DNA of 64,000 bases from Glaciihabitans sp. INWT7 (GCF_014217685.1 NZ_CP043653.1:1120419-1184418), one strand, 5' to 3'. Shown: positions 51,026-60,305, counted from the stretch's first letter. A program made the numbers and translations. The notes: a model not told the origin generated them from the sequence alone.

Positions 51026-52816
51026 GTGCCCACAAGACTCTCCCAACTCTTTGTCCGAACCCTCCGAGAAGACCCCTCCGACGCCGAGGTGACCAGCCAC
51101 CGCCTGCTCGTGCGCGCCGGCTACATCCGCCGTCAGGGCCCGGGGATCTTCGCCTGGCTTCCCCTCGGACTCCGGGTCAAGCGCCGCATCGAAGCGATCA
51201 TCCGCGAGGAGATGGACGGGATCGGCGCCCAGGAGGTGCACTTCCCCGGCTTGCTTCCCCGCGAGGCCTACGAGGTCACCGGGCGCTGGACGGAGTACGG
51301 CGACGGCATCTTCCGGCTGAAGGACCGCAAAGGTGCCGACTACCTGCTCGCCCCGACCCATGAAGAGGTCTTCACCCTTCTCGTGAAAGACCTGTACTCG
51401 TCGTACAAGGACCTTCCGCTGTCGATCTACCAGATCCAGGACAAGTACCGCGACGAGGCGCGGCCACGTGCCGGACTGCTGCGTGGCCGCGAGTTCACCA
51501 TGAAAGACGCCTACTCCTTCGACTACAACGACGAGGGGCTCGACAAGTCCTACCAGGACCAGCGCGACGCCTATGAGCGCATCTTCGCGCGCCTCGGACT
51601 GGAGTACGTGATCGTGCAGGCGGACGCCGGAGCGATGGGGGGATCCCGCAGCGAGGAATTCCTCCACCCCACCCCGGTGGGTGAAGACACCTTCGTGCGC
51701 TCCGACGGTGGCTACGCCGCCAACGTCGAGGCATTCCACACCGATGCACCGGCGGCGCGGTCCTTTGACACGCTGACCCCGGCCGAAGTGCTCGACACCC
51801 CGGACACCCCCACGATCCAGACCCTGGTGGATGTCGCGAATGCGAAGCACCCGCGCCCGGATGGTCGCGCCTGGACAGCTGCCGACACCCTCAAGAACAT
51901 CGTGCTGGCGCTCACCGCGCTCGACGGCACTCGCGAGCTCGTGGTCGTCGGCCTTCCCGGCGACCGGGAGGTCGACCTCAAGCGTGCCGAGGTGGCCTTC
52001 GCACCCGCAGCGGTCGAGGCCGCCAGCGAGGCCGACTTCGCGCGCCTGGACAAGCAGGAGGGTCGCGCAGGGCTCGTGAAGGGCTACATCGGCCCCTGGA
52101 GCGCCGCGGGGGCGGTACTGGGCGAGGAGTCGACCACGGGCATCCGCTTCGTCACGGATCCGCGCGTCTCCAGCGGGTCAGGCTGGATCACCGGGGCCAA
52201 CGAGCACGGAAAGCACGTCTTCGGCCTCGTGGCCGGGCGGGACTTCGTCTCCGACGGCACCGTCGAGGTCGCGGAAGTGGTCGCGGGCGATCCGGCTCCG
52301 GATGGTTCGGGGCCGGTCGAACTGGCGCGCGGCATGGAGATCGGCCACGTCTTCCAGCTCGGGCGCAAGTATGCGGAGGCCCTCGGGCTGAAGGTGCTCG
52401 ACCCGAACGGCAAGCTGGTGACGGTGACGATGGGCTCCTACGGCATCGGCGTCACCCGCATCCTCGCCGTCATCGCGGAGGCGAACAACGACGGTCGCGG
52501 GCTCATCTGGCCCCGCAACGTCGCGCCATTCGACCTGCACGTGGTCGCCGCGACCAAAGAGGTGGAGGTACTCGACGCCGCCGTCTCTCTCGCGGAGGAC
52601 CTCGAGAAGCGCGGCTATGACGTGCTCGTCGACGAGCGCCCCAAGGTCTCGCCCGGGGTCAAGTTCGGCGATGCCGAGCTCATCGGGGTTCCGCTCATCG
52701 TCATAGTCGGAAAGGGTTTCGCCGAGGGGATGGTCGAGCTGTGGGACCGCCGCACTGGCGTGAAGACCCCGGTCGCGCTGGCCGACGTGGTCGAGGCGGT
52801 CGCCGCGCTCGACTGA
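51026..52816 (+). CDS. proS: Prolyl-tRNA synthetase
   Basis: Class II aminoacyl-tRNA synthetase, 596 residues, bacterial ProS type. Motif 1 region [20 protein letters not shown], motif 2 region [20 protein letters not shown] (about 133-152), and motif 3 near [16 protein letters not shown] (about 468). Between motifs 2 and 3 an insertion of about 180 residues (roughly 220-400) corresponds to the YbaK-like editing domain that removes alanyl-tRNA(Pro). The anticodon-binding domain closes the protein ([32 protein letters not shown]). Independent promoter; nusA follows 189 bp later. Confidence 0.97.
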   Translation: MPTRLSQLFVRTLREDPSDAEVTSHRLLVRAGYIRRQGPGIFAWLPLGLRVKRRIEAIIREEMDGIGAQEVHFPGLLPREAYEVTGRWTEYGDGIFRLKDRKGADYLLAPTHEEVFTLLVKDLYSSYKDLPLSIYQIQDKYRDEARPRAGLLRGREFTMKDAYSFDYNDEGLDKSYQDQRDAYERIFARLGLEYVIVQADAGAMGGSRSEEFLHPTPVGEDTFVRSDGGYAANVEAFHTDAPAARSFDTLTPAEVLDTPDTPTIQTLVDVANAKHPRPDGRAWTAADTLKNIVLALTALDGTRELVVVGLPGDREVDLKRAEVAFAPAAVEAASEADFARLDKQEGRAGLVKGYIGPWSAAGAVLGEESTTGIRFVTDPRVSSGSGWITGANEHGKHVFGLVAGRDFVSDGTVEVAEVVAGDPAPDGSGPVELARGMEIGHVFQLGRKYAEALGLKVLDPNGKLVTVTMGSYGIGVTRILAVIAEANNDGRGLIWPRNVAPFDLHVVAATKEVEVLDAAVSLAEDLEKRGYDVLVDERPKVSPGVKFGDAELIGVPLIVIVGKGFAEGMVELWDRRTGVKTPVALADVVEAVAALD

Positions 52817-53005
52817 GCACGGGGGCTCTGGGCATGGGGGGCACTGAGCAGCATGCCGCGGCAGCATCGCGGACGGGTGGACTCGGCAGCGGGAGGATGC
52901 CCGGGTGCCGGACCGCCCGCCGGCGCACCCTGCTAACTTAGAGAAAGACTTCGAGCGCGCGATCGCGGCGCACGAACGGACAATCGAAAATAGTGGAGGC
53001 CCTCA

Positions 53006-54001
53006 GTGGACATCGACCTGAGCGTGCTGCGTCTCTTGGAGCGCGAGCGCGAAATTCCCTTCGACGAACTCGTCGTGATCATCGAGCAGGCCATTCTCAC
53101 GGCGTACCTCAAGCACATCGAGACGCCGGAGAACAAGGACGGCAACGCGCACGCGCGAGTGTCGCTCGACCGCAAGTCCGGGCACGTGAGCATCTTCGTG
53201 CCAGAGCTGAACGAAGAGGGCGAAGTGATCGGCGAGGCCGAGGATGTGCCGGAGGACTTCGGTCGCATCGGCGCCTTCGCGGCCAAGCAGGTCATCAACC
53301 AGCGCCTGCGGGACATCGGTGACGACAAGGTGCTCGGCGAGTTCAAGGGCCGTGAGGGCGACATCATCGCCGGAGTCATCCAGCAGGGTCCGAACCCGCG
53401 CATGATCCACGTGGACCTCGGCACGATCGAGGCCATCCTCCCTCCGGAGGAGCAGGTGCCCGGGGAGGTCTATGCGCACGGTTCTCGAATCCGCGTCTAC
53501 GTCACGAGCGTGAGCCGTGGACTCAAGGGTCCGCAGATCACGGTCTCGCGCACGCATCCGTCGCTCGTTCGCAAGTTGTTCGCGCTGGAGGTGCCCGAGA
53601 TCGCCAGCGGAGTCGTGGAGATCGTCTCCCTCGCCCGCGAAGCCGGCCACCGCACCAAGATCGCGGTGAAGGCCAACGAGCCCGGGGTCAACGCCAAGGG
53701 AGCGTGCATCGGCGAACTCGGGCAGCGTGTGCGCGCGGTCACGGCGGAACTCAACAACGAGAAGATCGACATCGTCGACTACAGCGAAGACCTGGCGACC
53801 TTCGTGGGAAACGCGCTGTCCCCGGCGAAGGTCACCTCCTCGTACGTGATCGATGCGTCGACGAAGGCCGTGCGGGCCCTCGTTCCGGACTACCAGCTCT
53901 CGCTCGCCATCGGCAAGGAGGGCCAGAACGCCCGACTCGCCGCAAAGCTCACCGGCGCCCGCATCGACATCCAGCCCGATTCGATCCTCGACCAGGACTG
54001 A
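53006..54001 (+). CDS. nusA: Transcription termination/antitermination protein NusA
   Basis: RNA polymerase-binding elongation and termination factor, 331 residues. Order: amino-terminal polymerase-binding domain (MDIDLSVLRLLERERE to about 110), S1 domain (about 115-185, EGDIIAGVIQQGPNPRMIHV), KH1 and KH2 (about 190-325, with GACIGELGQRVRAVTAEL and LAIGKEGQNARLAAKLTGA). It ends after KH2 without the acidic repeats of E. coli, as usual in actinobacteria. GTG 53006 has GTGGAGG ahead. In the 189-bp gap before it a TAACTT (52934-52939) may be the -10. rimP, normally directly upstream, is not there. First gene of nusA-ylxR-infB-rbfA. Confidence 0.96.
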   Translation: MDIDLSVLRLLEREREIPFDELVVIIEQAILTAYLKHIETPENKDGNAHARVSLDRKSGHVSIFVPELNEEGEVIGEAEDVPEDFGRIGAFAAKQVINQRLRDIGDDKVLGEFKGREGDIIAGVIQQGPNPRMIHVDLGTIEAILPPEEQVPGEVYAHGSRIRVYVTSVSRGLKGPQITVSRTHPSLVRKLFALEVPEIASGVVEIVSLAREAGHRTKIAVKANEPGVNAKGACIGELGQRVRAVTAELNNEKIDIVDYSEDLATFVGNALSPAKVTSSYVIDASTKAVRALVPDYQLSLAIGKEGQNARLAAKLTGARIDIQPDSILDQD

Positions 54002-54079
54002 TCCCGTTCAGTGCGGTGGGGCGGATGCCTCGGCTCGCGGAATGGCGCGCCTCGGCACGCTGTTGCAGAAGGGGATAAG

Positions 54080-54367
54080 ATGATCTCTGTTAGAACCTGT
54101 CTCGGCTGCCGCGAACGTGCTGACAGATCCCTCCTCGTGAGGGTAGTTGCACGCGATGGCGAAGCCGTTGTGGATGTATCCGCAACACTTCCCGGCCGAG
54201 GCGCCTGGGTGCATCCGACAACCCGCTGTGCTGAAACCGCGGTCGCTCGTAAGGCGATTGCGCGGGGACTTCGCGCGGAAGGTGCACTCGGCACAACGGG
54301 ATTCCTGGCAGAAATTGCCGGTCTCACCATGAATGACACAGTCGGCGTTCCATCCGGAACGCCCTAA
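54080..54367 (+). CDS. ylxR: YlxR family RNA-binding protein (DUF448)
   Basis: A 95-residue basic protein of the YlxR family, a small nucleic-acid-binding protein encoded between nusA and infB in many Gram-positive bacteria. The family signature RTCLGCRERADRSLLVRVV (about 5-23) and the GRGAWVHPTTRC motif (about 45-56) are intact. ATG 54080 is preceded by AAGGGGATAAG; the frame is open further upstream, but this start gives the usual length. Thought to influence RNase P or transcription in other organisms. Confidence 0.92.
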   Translation: MISVRTCLGCRERADRSLLVRVVARDGEAVVDVSATLPGRGAWVHPTTRCAETAVARKAIARGLRAEGALGTTGFLAEIAGLTMNDTVGVPSGTP

Positions 54368-54436
54368 CGAACAGGCTGATTGACCAATGGACAACTAATG
54401 AGCGGCTCGAAATGAGACCCGTCCACAATTAAGGCC

Positions 54437-54470
54437 TTCTCCTCATCGGGAGTCGGCCCGATAAGGAGAA
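54437..54470 (+). promoter_or_regulatory. Hairpin that pairs the infB Shine-Dalgarno sequence
   Basis: TTCTCCT (54437-54443) pairs with AGGAGAA (54464-54470) and ATCGGG (54445-54450) with CCCGAT (54457-54462), a 13-bp stem with a single C/A mismatch and a 6-nt loop. The AAGGAG ribosome site of infB (54463-54468) is inside the 3' arm, 6 nt before GTG 54475. The fold would block initiation on infB until opened. Confidence 0.75.
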
Positions 54471-54474
54471 CACT

Positions 54475-57162
54475 GTGGCAAAACCACGCGTGCACGAGAT
54501 CGCAGCAGAACTCGGCATTGACAGCAAGAAAGCCCTTGAGAAGCTCAAGGAAATGGGCGAGTTCGTCAAGGGACCGTCCTCCAGCATCGAACCTCCGGTA
54601 GCTCGCAAGCTGCGCGCCGCCCTCGAGGCCGATGGCATCAAGGCGCCCGAAAAGGCCGCGGCCCCGGCGGCCCCCGCCGCCCCCGCCCGCCCCACTCCCG
54701 CCCCCGTCGCCGAGGCTCCTGCGGCTCCGGCACCGAGTCCCGCCCCGGCGGCCCCCGCGGCCCCGGTAGCCGAGACCCCGGCTGCGACCCCGGCCACCCC
54801 GGCAGCTCCGGCCGCCGAGGGATCCAGCATCCCGCGCCCCGGAACGGCCAGGCCCGGAAACAACCCCTTCGCGAGCACCCAGGGGATGCAGCGTCCCGGC
54901 GCGCCCCGCCCGGGCAACAACCCCTATGCGTCCACGCAGGGCATGAACACCCGTCCGCCGGCCTCGGCGACCGGCATCCCTCGTCCGTCCGCTCCGCGCC
55001 CCGGCGCCCCGCGTCCCGGTGGACCGGGCCAGGCGGCTCAGCGTCCCGGTGGATTCGGACAGCGTCCGGCCGGTGCCGGTGGATTCCGTCCCGGTGGAGC
55101 CGGTGGGGCACGTCCCGCCGGTGCCGGTGGATTCCGTCCCGGTGGAGCTCCTGCCGGAGCTCCCGGCTCGAACTTCGGCCCGAACCGCCCCGCCGGCGGC
55201 GGCGGTCGCGGTCGCGGACCCGGCGGTGGCACCGCTGGTGCCTTCGGTCGCGGTGGCGGCAAGAGCAAGGCGCGCAAGTCGAAGCGCACGAAGAGGGCGG
55301 AATTCGAACTCCGCGAAGCTCCTTCGCTCGGTGGCGTCAGCGTTCCCCGTGGCGATGGAAAGACATCCATCCGTCTGCGCCGTGGCGCATCGATCACCGA
55401 CTTCGCCGACAAGATCGACACGAGCCCCGGCAACCTGGTGACCGTGCTGTTCCACCTCGGCCAGATGGCGACCGCGACCGAATCCCTGGATGAGGCGACC
55501 TTCGACATCCTCGGTGAGGAGCTCGGCTTCAAGATCGAGATGGTCTCTCCGGAGGACGAGGATCGCGAGCTGCTCAGCGGCTTCGACATCGACCTCGACC
55601 AGGAGCTGGACGACGAGACCGACGACGACCTCGAGGCCCGCCCGCCCGTGGTCACCGTCATGGGTCACGTCGACCACGGAAAGACGCGCCTTCTCGACGC
55701 GATCCGCAATGCCAACGTCGTGGCCGGTGAGGCCGGGGGAATCACCCAGCACATCGGTGCCTACCAGGTCATGACGGAGCACGAGGGCATCGAACGCGCC
55801 ATCACCTTCATCGACACCCCGGGCCACGAGGCGTTCACCGCGATGCGCGCCCGAGGCGCGCAGGTCACGGACATCGCGATCCTCGTGGTCGCGGCGGACG
55901 ACGGCATCATGCCGCAGACCATCGAGGCCCTCAACCACGCGCAGGCCGCCAACGTGCCGATCGTGGTCGCGGTCAACAAGATCGACAAGGAGGGGGCCAA
56001 CCCCGCCAAGGTGCGCCAGCAGCTCACCGAATTCGGTCTGGTCGCCGAGGAGTACGGCGGGGACACGATGTTCATCGACGTCTCCGCCCTCAACAAGATC
56101 GGCATCCCCGATCTTCTCGAGGCAGTTCTGCTCACCGCGGATGCCGGACTCGACATGCGCGCGAACCCCAACAAGGACGCGCGCGGTGTCGCCATCGAGG
56201 CCAAGCTCGACAAGGGACGAGGTGCGGTCGCGACCGTGCTCATCCAGTCGGGAACCCTCGAGGTCGGAGACGCGATCGTCGCCGGAACGGCCTACGGCCG
56301 CGTTCGCGCGATGTTCGACGAGAACGGCACGGCAGTCGAGTTCGCCACGCCCGCCCGCCCGGTCTCGGTGCTCGGACTCACTTCCGTTCCCCGCGCCGGT
56401 GACACCTTCCTCGTCACCGACGATGACCGCACGGCCCGCCAGATCGCCGAGAAGCGCGAAGCAGCGGAGCGCAACGCCCTGCTCGCCCGCAGCCGCAAGC
56501 GCATCAGCCTCGAGGACTTCACCAAGGCCCTCGAAGACGGCAAGGTCGAATCGCTCAACCTCATCATCAAGGGTGACGTCTCCGGTGCCGTCGAGGCGCT
56601 GGAAGAGTCGTTGCTCAAGATCGAGGTGGACGACAGCGTGCAGCTGCGCATCATCCACCGCGGTGTCGGTGCGATCACCGAGAGCGATGTCAACCTGGCG
56701 ACGATCGACAACGCGATCATCATCGGATTCAACGTGCGCCCCGACACGAAGGCGCGCGAGCGCTCGGCCCGTGAAGGTGTCGAGGTGCGCTTCTACTCGG
56801 TCATCTACGCGGCCCTCGAGGACGTGGAGAACGCCCTCAAGGGAATGCTCAAGCCCGAGTTCGAAGAGGTGCAGTCCGGTGTCGCCGAGATCCGCGAGAT
56901 CTTCCGCTCTTCCAAGTTCGGAAACGTCGCCGGTGTCATCGTGCGCAGTGGAACCATCACTCGAAACGCGAAGGCTCGCGTCATCCGCGATGGTGTCGTC
57001 GTCGGAGACAACCTCGCCATCGAGTCGCTGCGTCGATTCAAGGACGACGTCACCGAGGTGCGCACGGACTTCGAGGCCGGTATCGGTCTCGGTAAGTTCA
57101 ACGACATCCAGATCGGCGACGAGATCGAGACGATCGAGCTCAAAGAGAAGATCCGGGTCTAA
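54475..57162 (+). CDS. infB: Translation initiation factor IF-2
   Basis: GTPase that brings initiator tRNA to the 30S subunit, 895 residues. IF2N domain [19 protein letters not shown], then a Pro/Ala/Gly/Arg-rich disordered region (about 60-290) with a duplicated 16-residue unit, a second IF2N-type domain, and the G domain: G1 [16 protein letters not shown] (about 396), G2-G3 IDTPGHEAF (about 445), G4 [10 protein letters not shown] (about 498). Domains II-IV follow, with [20 protein letters not shown] and the end [18 protein letters not shown]. Unusual is the upstream hairpin covering its ribosome site, and another long hairpin behind the gene. Confidence 0.97.
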   Translation: MAKPRVHEIAAELGIDSKKALEKLKEMGEFVKGPSSSIEPPVARKLRAALEADGIKAPEKAAAPAAPAAPARPTPAPVAEAPAAPAPSPAPAAPAAPVAETPAATPATPAAPAAEGSSIPRPGTARPGNNPFASTQGMQRPGAPRPGNNPYASTQGMNTRPPASATGIPRPSAPRPGAPRPGGPGQAAQRPGGFGQRPAGAGGFRPGGAGGARPAGAGGFRPGGAPAGAPGSNFGPNRPAGGGGRGRGPGGGTAGAFGRGGGKSKARKSKRTKRAEFELREAPSLGGVSVPRGDGKTSIRLRRGASITDFADKIDTSPGNLVTVLFHLGQMATATESLDEATFDILGEELGFKIEMVSPEDEDRELLSGFDIDLDQELDDETDDDLEARPPVVTVMGHVDHGKTRLLDAIRNANVVAGEAGGITQHIGAYQVMTEHEGIERAITFIDTPGHEAFTAMRARGAQVTDIAILVVAADDGIMPQTIEALNHAQAANVPIVVAVNKIDKEGANPAKVRQQLTEFGLVAEEYGGDTMFIDVSALNKIGIPDLLEAVLLTADAGLDMRANPNKDARGVAIEAKLDKGRGAVATVLIQSGTLEVGDAIVAGTAYGRVRAMFDENGTAVEFATPARPVSVLGLTSVPRAGDTFLVTDDDRTARQIAEKREAAERNALLARSRKRISLEDFTKALEDGKVESLNLIIKGDVSGAVEALEESLLKIEVDDSVQLRIIHRGVGAITESDVNLATIDNAIIIGFNVRPDTKARERSAREGVEVRFYSVIYAALEDVENALKGMLKPEFEEVQSGVAEIREIFRSSKFGNVAGVIVRSGTITRNAKARVIRDGVVVGDNLAIESLRRFKDDVTEVRTDFEAGIGLGKFNDIQIGDEIETIELKEKIRV
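55070..55148 (+). repeat. 48-bp tandem duplication inside infB
   Basis: A stretch of at least 31 bp encoding [10 protein letters not shown] occurs twice, 48 bp apart (ggattccgtc at 55081 and again at 55129). In frame, it yields a 16-residue Gly/Arg/Pro repeat in the disordered region of IF-2. Smaller related units lie around it, so length variation between strains is likely. Confidence 0.7.
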
Positions 57163-57183
57163 CACCCGTCCGCAGCCGGCTAC

Positions 57184-57248
57184 GGCCGGTGCCCGGACAC
57201 AGGCGGAGCTCCGCAAGCTCCGCAAGCCTGTTTACCCGGGCACCGGCC
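57184..57248 (+). terminator. Three-part nested hairpin between infB and rbfA
   Basis: 13-bp stem (57184-57196 with 57236-57248), 6-bp stem (57199-57204 with 57226-57231) and 6-bp apical stem GGAGCT/AGCTCC (57205-57210 with 57216-57221). No T tract follows and rbfA starts 45 bp further on. It may be an attenuator, processing site or RNase-protection structure within the operon. Confidence 0.6.
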
Positions 57249-57293
57249 TCCGCCGTCCGCTACCAGTTGTTTGAGAAGGAAAAGGGAAGAACA

Positions 57294-57737
57294 ATGGCTG
57301 ACCCGGCTCGCGCCGCCAAGATGGCGGACCGCATCAAGGTGATCATCGCGAAGACTCTCGAGCGAGGGCTCAAGGATCCGCGGTTGGGATTCGTGACGAT
57401 CACCGATGTGAAGGTGACGGGCGACCTGCAGCACGCCTCGATCTTCTACACGGTCTACGGCACCGACGAGGAGCGTGCGGATTCCGCGATCGCCCTGAAG
57501 TCGGCAACGGGGATGCTGCGCAGCGAGGTCGGCAAGAACATCACCGCGAGGCTCACCCCTTCGCTCGAATTCATCGCCGACGCCGTGCCGGAGAACGCCA
57601 AGCACATCGAGGCGCTGCTCGCCGAAGCGGCCAGCCGCGACAGCGAGATCGGCGGGCTGCGCAGTACCGCGAAGTACGCCGGCGACGAGGATCCCTACGT
57701 CAAGCCCCGGGTTATCGCAGACGACGACGAAGACTGA
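57294..57737 (+). CDS. rbfA: Ribosome-binding factor A
   Basis: 30S maturation factor, 147 residues, a KH-fold protein needed for 16S rRNA 5' processing and cold adaptation. Recognised by RAAKMADRIKVIIAKTLERG, LGFVTITDVKVTGDLQHASIF, ALKSATGMLRSEVGKNI and LTPSLEFIADAV. Start ATG 57294 follows GAGAAGGAAAAGGG; an acidic tail (VIADDDED) closes it. Normally truB follows; here truB lies 5.8 kb downstream, behind six other genes. Confidence 0.95.
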   Translation: MADPARAAKMADRIKVIIAKTLERGLKDPRLGFVTITDVKVTGDLQHASIFYTVYGTDEERADSAIALKSATGMLRSEVGKNITARLTPSLEFIADAVPENAKHIEALLAEAASRDSEIGGLRSTAKYAGDEDPYVKPRVIADDDED

Positions 57738-57751
57738 CCGTCTGGCCCGCG

Positions 57752-57824
57752 GGTCTCGATGCGCTCGCTGAAGCGGGCTGCTCGCGCTGCCGTCTGGTAT
57801 TTCCTCCAGGGCCGTATCGAGACC
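57752..57824. terminator. Inverted repeat between convergent rbfA and fpg-like genes
   Basis: GGTCTCGAT (57752-57760) pairs with ATCGAGACC (57816-57824), with a further GC-rich stretch of GCTCGCTG/GCTCGCGCTGC inside. It fills the 89-bp gap between two convergent genes and can terminate either. The GGTCTCGAT-GCGCTCGCT sequence resembles an intergenic repeat I associate with this bacterial group; this memory is unverified. Confidence 0.5.
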
Positions 57825-57826
57825 GA

Positions 57827-58687
57827 CTACTTCAACAGGCGTGACAGCACCCGGTCTGCCAGCGGCTTGCCGCCGGTCTGGCAGGTCGGGCAGTACTGGA
57901 ACGTCGAGTCGGCGAAGATCACCTGACGCACGGTGTCGCCGCAGACCGGGCACGGCAGCCCGGTGCGCCCGTGCACCTGCAGTCCCGACTTCTTCTCCTT
58001 CTTCAGCTCGGAGGCGGAAAGCCCCTCCGCGCGGGCGATCGCGCCGCGCAACGTGGACTGCAGCGCCGCGAAGAGCCGCGCTGTCTCATCCTCGGACATC
58101 GAGGCAGGTTTGAACGGCGACATCTTCGCCGTGTGCAGGATCTCGTCGGAGTAGGCGTTGCCGATGCCCGCGATCAGGGACTGGCTGCGCAGCACACCCT
58201 TGATCTGCGCCCGGCCCGCGCCGGCGAGGATCTGCGCGAAGGCCTCGAGCGTGAAGGCGGGATCGAGCGGATCGGGTCCGAGTCGCGCGACGCCGGGCAC
58301 CTCTGCCGGGTCGCGGACGATCCAGATCGCCAGGCTCTTCTTCGTGCCGAATTCGGTGATGTCGAGCCCGGACCCGTCATCGAGCACCAGTCTCGCGGCC
58401 ACCGGCCCCTTGCCGAGGCGCGACGGAGGAGGTGGCGGATCCTCGCGCCAGCGGATCCAGCCGAGCAGGGCAAGATGCATGACGAGGTGGAGGTCACCCA
58501 CTTCGAGGTCGAGGTACTTTCCGTGCCGTCCCACACCCCGTACGACCTCGCCAGAGAGGGCAGTCGCGGGCGGGTCGAAGGTCTTCATCGCCGCGAACGA
58601 CAGGGCCTGGAACCGGTCGACGGTGCGCCCCTCCAACCGGGCGGCCAGGTCCGCGACCATCGCATGGATCTCGGGGAGCTCTGGCAC
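57827..58687 (-). CDS. Fpg/Nei family DNA glycosylase
   Basis: Base-excision repair glycosylase/AP lyase, 286 residues. The catalytic Pro2-Glu3 are present (PELPEIHAMV), also the conserved Lys in GRHGKYLDLEV (about 58) and a carboxy-terminal zinc finger: PCPVCG ... QYCPTCQTGG (about 246-272) with R at the tip. The linker after the H2TH motif (GIGNAYSDEILHTAKMSPF) fits the family. Differences from classical Fpg (PELPEVE) and the long tail after the last Cys place it with the actinobacterial Fpg/Nei-like proteins, so the substrate (8-oxoG or oxidised pyrimidine) is not certain. It follows mutY by 32 bp, in an oxidative-damage repair pair. Confidence 0.9.
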   Translation of the reverse strand: MPELPEIHAMVADLAARLEGRTVDRFQALSFAAMKTFDPPATALSGEVVRGVGRHGKYLDLEVGDLHLVMHLALLGWIRWREDPPPPPSRLGKGPVAARLVLDDGSGLDITEFGTKKSLAIWIVRDPAEVPGVARLGPDPLDPAFTLEAFAQILAGAGRAQIKGVLRSQSLIAGIGNAYSDEILHTAKMSPFKPASMSEDETARLFAALQSTLRGAIARAEGLSASELKKEKKSGLQVHGRTGLPCPVCGDTVRQVIFADSTFQYCPTCQTGGKPLADRVLSRLLK

Positions 58688-58719
58688 GGCTCAAGTCAAC
58701 TCCCCAAAGACGACCGCGT

Positions 58720-59589
58720 CTACTGGGGCAGTTCGTAGCCGTGCGCGGGTGACCCCACCACCAGCCCGTCGGCGAGCAGGCCGGCGAGCGCCCGGGAGCG
58801 CTGTGCATCATCCGCCCAGACCGTGTCGATCTCGGTGGCCCGCACCGGCACATCCGAGGCCCGCAACTCGGCGAGGATGAGACCACGCACCTGCCGATCT
58901 GAACCCTCGAACTTCTTCTGCACCTGCTTTCGCGGGCCTTCGTAGTCCGGGTAGCCTGCCGCTCGCCAGGCACACACCGCCGCAAGGGGGCACTCATCGC
59001 ACCGGGGCGCGCGAGCGGTACAGACGATCGCGCCGAGTTCCATCGCCCCGGCATTGAAGGTTCGCGCACCCTCGTCGTCGGCCGGCAGCAGCGCCTCCAT
59101 GGCGGCGAGATCCCGCTTCGTCGACGGAGGACCGGCATCGGCGTTGCCGTCGATCGCGCGGGCGATGACTCTTCGCACATTGGTATCGACAACGGGATGC
59201 CGGTCTCCGAAGGCGAAGACCGCCACCGCTCGCGCGGTGTAGTCGCCGATTCCGGGCAACGCGAGGAGCTCTGAGACATCACGCGGCACGATTCCGCCGT
59301 GGCGCTCGGTGATGGCCACCGCTGCCGCGTGGAGGTACAGCGCGCGACGGGGATAGCCCAGCCGGTTCCAAGCCCGCACCGCCTCGCCGGAGGGTACCGC
59401 GGAGAGCGACGCCGGGTCCGGCCAGCGTCGCAGCCACTCCTCCAATCGCGGGATCACCCGCACCACCGGCGTCTGCTGCAGCATGATCTCGCTCACCAGG
59501 GTGCCCCAGGCGCTGAAACCCGCGCGGCGCCAGGGAAGATCCCGCTGGTTGGCGACGAACCATTCGTTGACGGCCGGCGCGATGCTCAC
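58720..59589 (-). CDS. mutY: A/G-specific adenine glycosylase
   Basis: Removes adenine misincorporated opposite 8-oxoguanine; 289 residues. Catalytic Glu in VSEIMLQQTPV (about 33-43), helix-hairpin-helix LPGIGDYTARAV (about 109-120), catalytic Asp in HPVVDTNVRRVIARA (about 132-146), and the 4Fe-4S ligands C-x6-C-x2-C-x5-C (CTARAPRCDECPLAAVC, about 188-204). The carboxy-terminal 8-oxoG-recognition domain of long MutY proteins is cut down to about 80 residues. The GTG at 59589 has both a GGAGGG and a TAGAGT box upstream. Upstream of an Fpg/Nei-type gene in the same operon. Confidence 0.95.
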   Translation of the reverse strand: MSIAPAVNEWFVANQRDLPWRRAGFSAWGTLVSEIMLQQTPVVRVIPRLEEWLRRWPDPASLSAVPSGEAVRAWNRLGYPRRALYLHAAAVAITERHGGIVPRDVSELLALPGIGDYTARAVAVFAFGDRHPVVDTNVRRVIARAIDGNADAGPPSTKRDLAAMEALLPADDEGARTFNAGAMELGAIVCTARAPRCDECPLAAVCAWRAAGYPDYEGPRKQVQKKFEGSDRQVRGLILAELRASDVPVRATEIDTVWADDAQRSRALAGLLADGLVVGSPAHGYELPQ

Positions 59590-59595
59590 CCCTCC

Positions 59596-59601
59596 ACTCT
59601 A
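59596..59601 (-). promoter_or_regulatory. -10 box before mutY
   Basis: TAGAGT on the minus strand, 6 nt before GTG 59589; the 6 nt are GGAGGG, so a short-leader reading is also possible. Confidence 0.5.
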
Positions 59602-59632
59602 CGAAGCAAAGCTCGTGATGGGCGCCGCGGCG

Positions 59633-59638
59633 TAGGCT
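59633..59638 (+). promoter_or_regulatory. -10 box for leaderless uridine-kinase-like gene
   Basis: TAGGCT, then 7 nt, then ATG 59646. Only 56 bp separate the starts of this gene and the divergent mutY. Confidence 0.55.
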
Positions 59639-59645
59639 AGCGACC

Positions 59646-60305
59646 ATGGCCAGATGGCAGCCCGAAAAAAAGGATGTGCTCGACGCACTCGCCGCCGAGA
59701 TCGTCTCCCTCTACGCCGGTGGACGCGTCGTCGTCGCCGTAGACGGGATGGATGGCGCAGGCACAGGCCCGTTCGCCGACGACCTCGCCGTCGCGCTCAC
59801 CGCAACGGGACGCTCGGTATTCCGGGCATCCATCGACGACTTCCACCGCTCCCAGGCCGAACGTCTGGCGCGCGGCGCCGATTCGCCCGAGGGCTACTAC
59901 CGGGACTCCTTCGACTACTCGACCTTCCGGCGCGTGCTGCTCGAGCCGTTCCGAATGGGAGGCAGCACGGCTTTCGTGACGGCGGCCTTCGATCGGGCGC
60001 GGGACCTCGCCGTGCAGTCGAAGTGGCGCACCGGCCCGAAGGACGCCATCCTCGTAGTCGACGGCGTCTTCCTCAACCGACCGGAGCTCGCCGGGCTCTG
60101 GAACTACTCGATCTGGCTCGACGTTCCCCGCGAACTCGCGGAAGAGCGCATGCTTGGCCGCGACGGACCCACCGAGAACGTCGAACGGTATCGCGGGGGT
60201 CAGGAGCTCTATCTCTCCGAGACCAGCCCGCGGACGGCCGCGTCGAGCATCATCGACAACCGGGATCTCGAGCACCCGAGACGGGTCTTCGCCGACTCCT
60301 GTTAG
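59646..60305 (+). CDS. Uridine-kinase-like protein with degenerate Walker A
   Basis: A 219-residue P-loop protein resembling the actinobacterial uridine kinase group: IDDFHRSQAERLARGADSP (about 63-81), GYYRDSFDYSTFRRVLLEPF (about 84-103) and the late LRE-like segment RELAEERMLGRDG. The Walker A region reads DGMDGAGTGPFADDL at residues 33-47: Thr40 stands where the phosphate-binding Lys of GxxGxGK is required, and the next two positions are Gly-Pro. Everything else, including the kinase Asp pair in IDDF, seems intact. It is probably catalytically weak or dead, or a recent loss. Single gene divergent from mutY. Confidence 0.75.
   Translation: MARWQPEKKDVLDALAAEIVSLYAGGRVVVAVDGMDGAGTGPFADDLAVALTATGRSVFRASIDDFHRSQAERLARGADSPEGYYRDSFDYSTFRRVLLEPFRMGGSTAFVTAAFDRARDLAVQSKWRTGPKDAILVVDGVFLNRPELAGLWNYSIWLDVPRELAEERMLGRDGPTENVERYRGGQELYLSETSPRTAASSIIDNRDLEHPRRVFADSC

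Noticed and set aside
54364-57225. 953-codon open frame on the minus strand over infB
   Set aside because: It mirrors infB; its translation is low-complexity Gly/Thr/Arg/Asp-rich and shows no family, while the plus strand is clearly IF-2.
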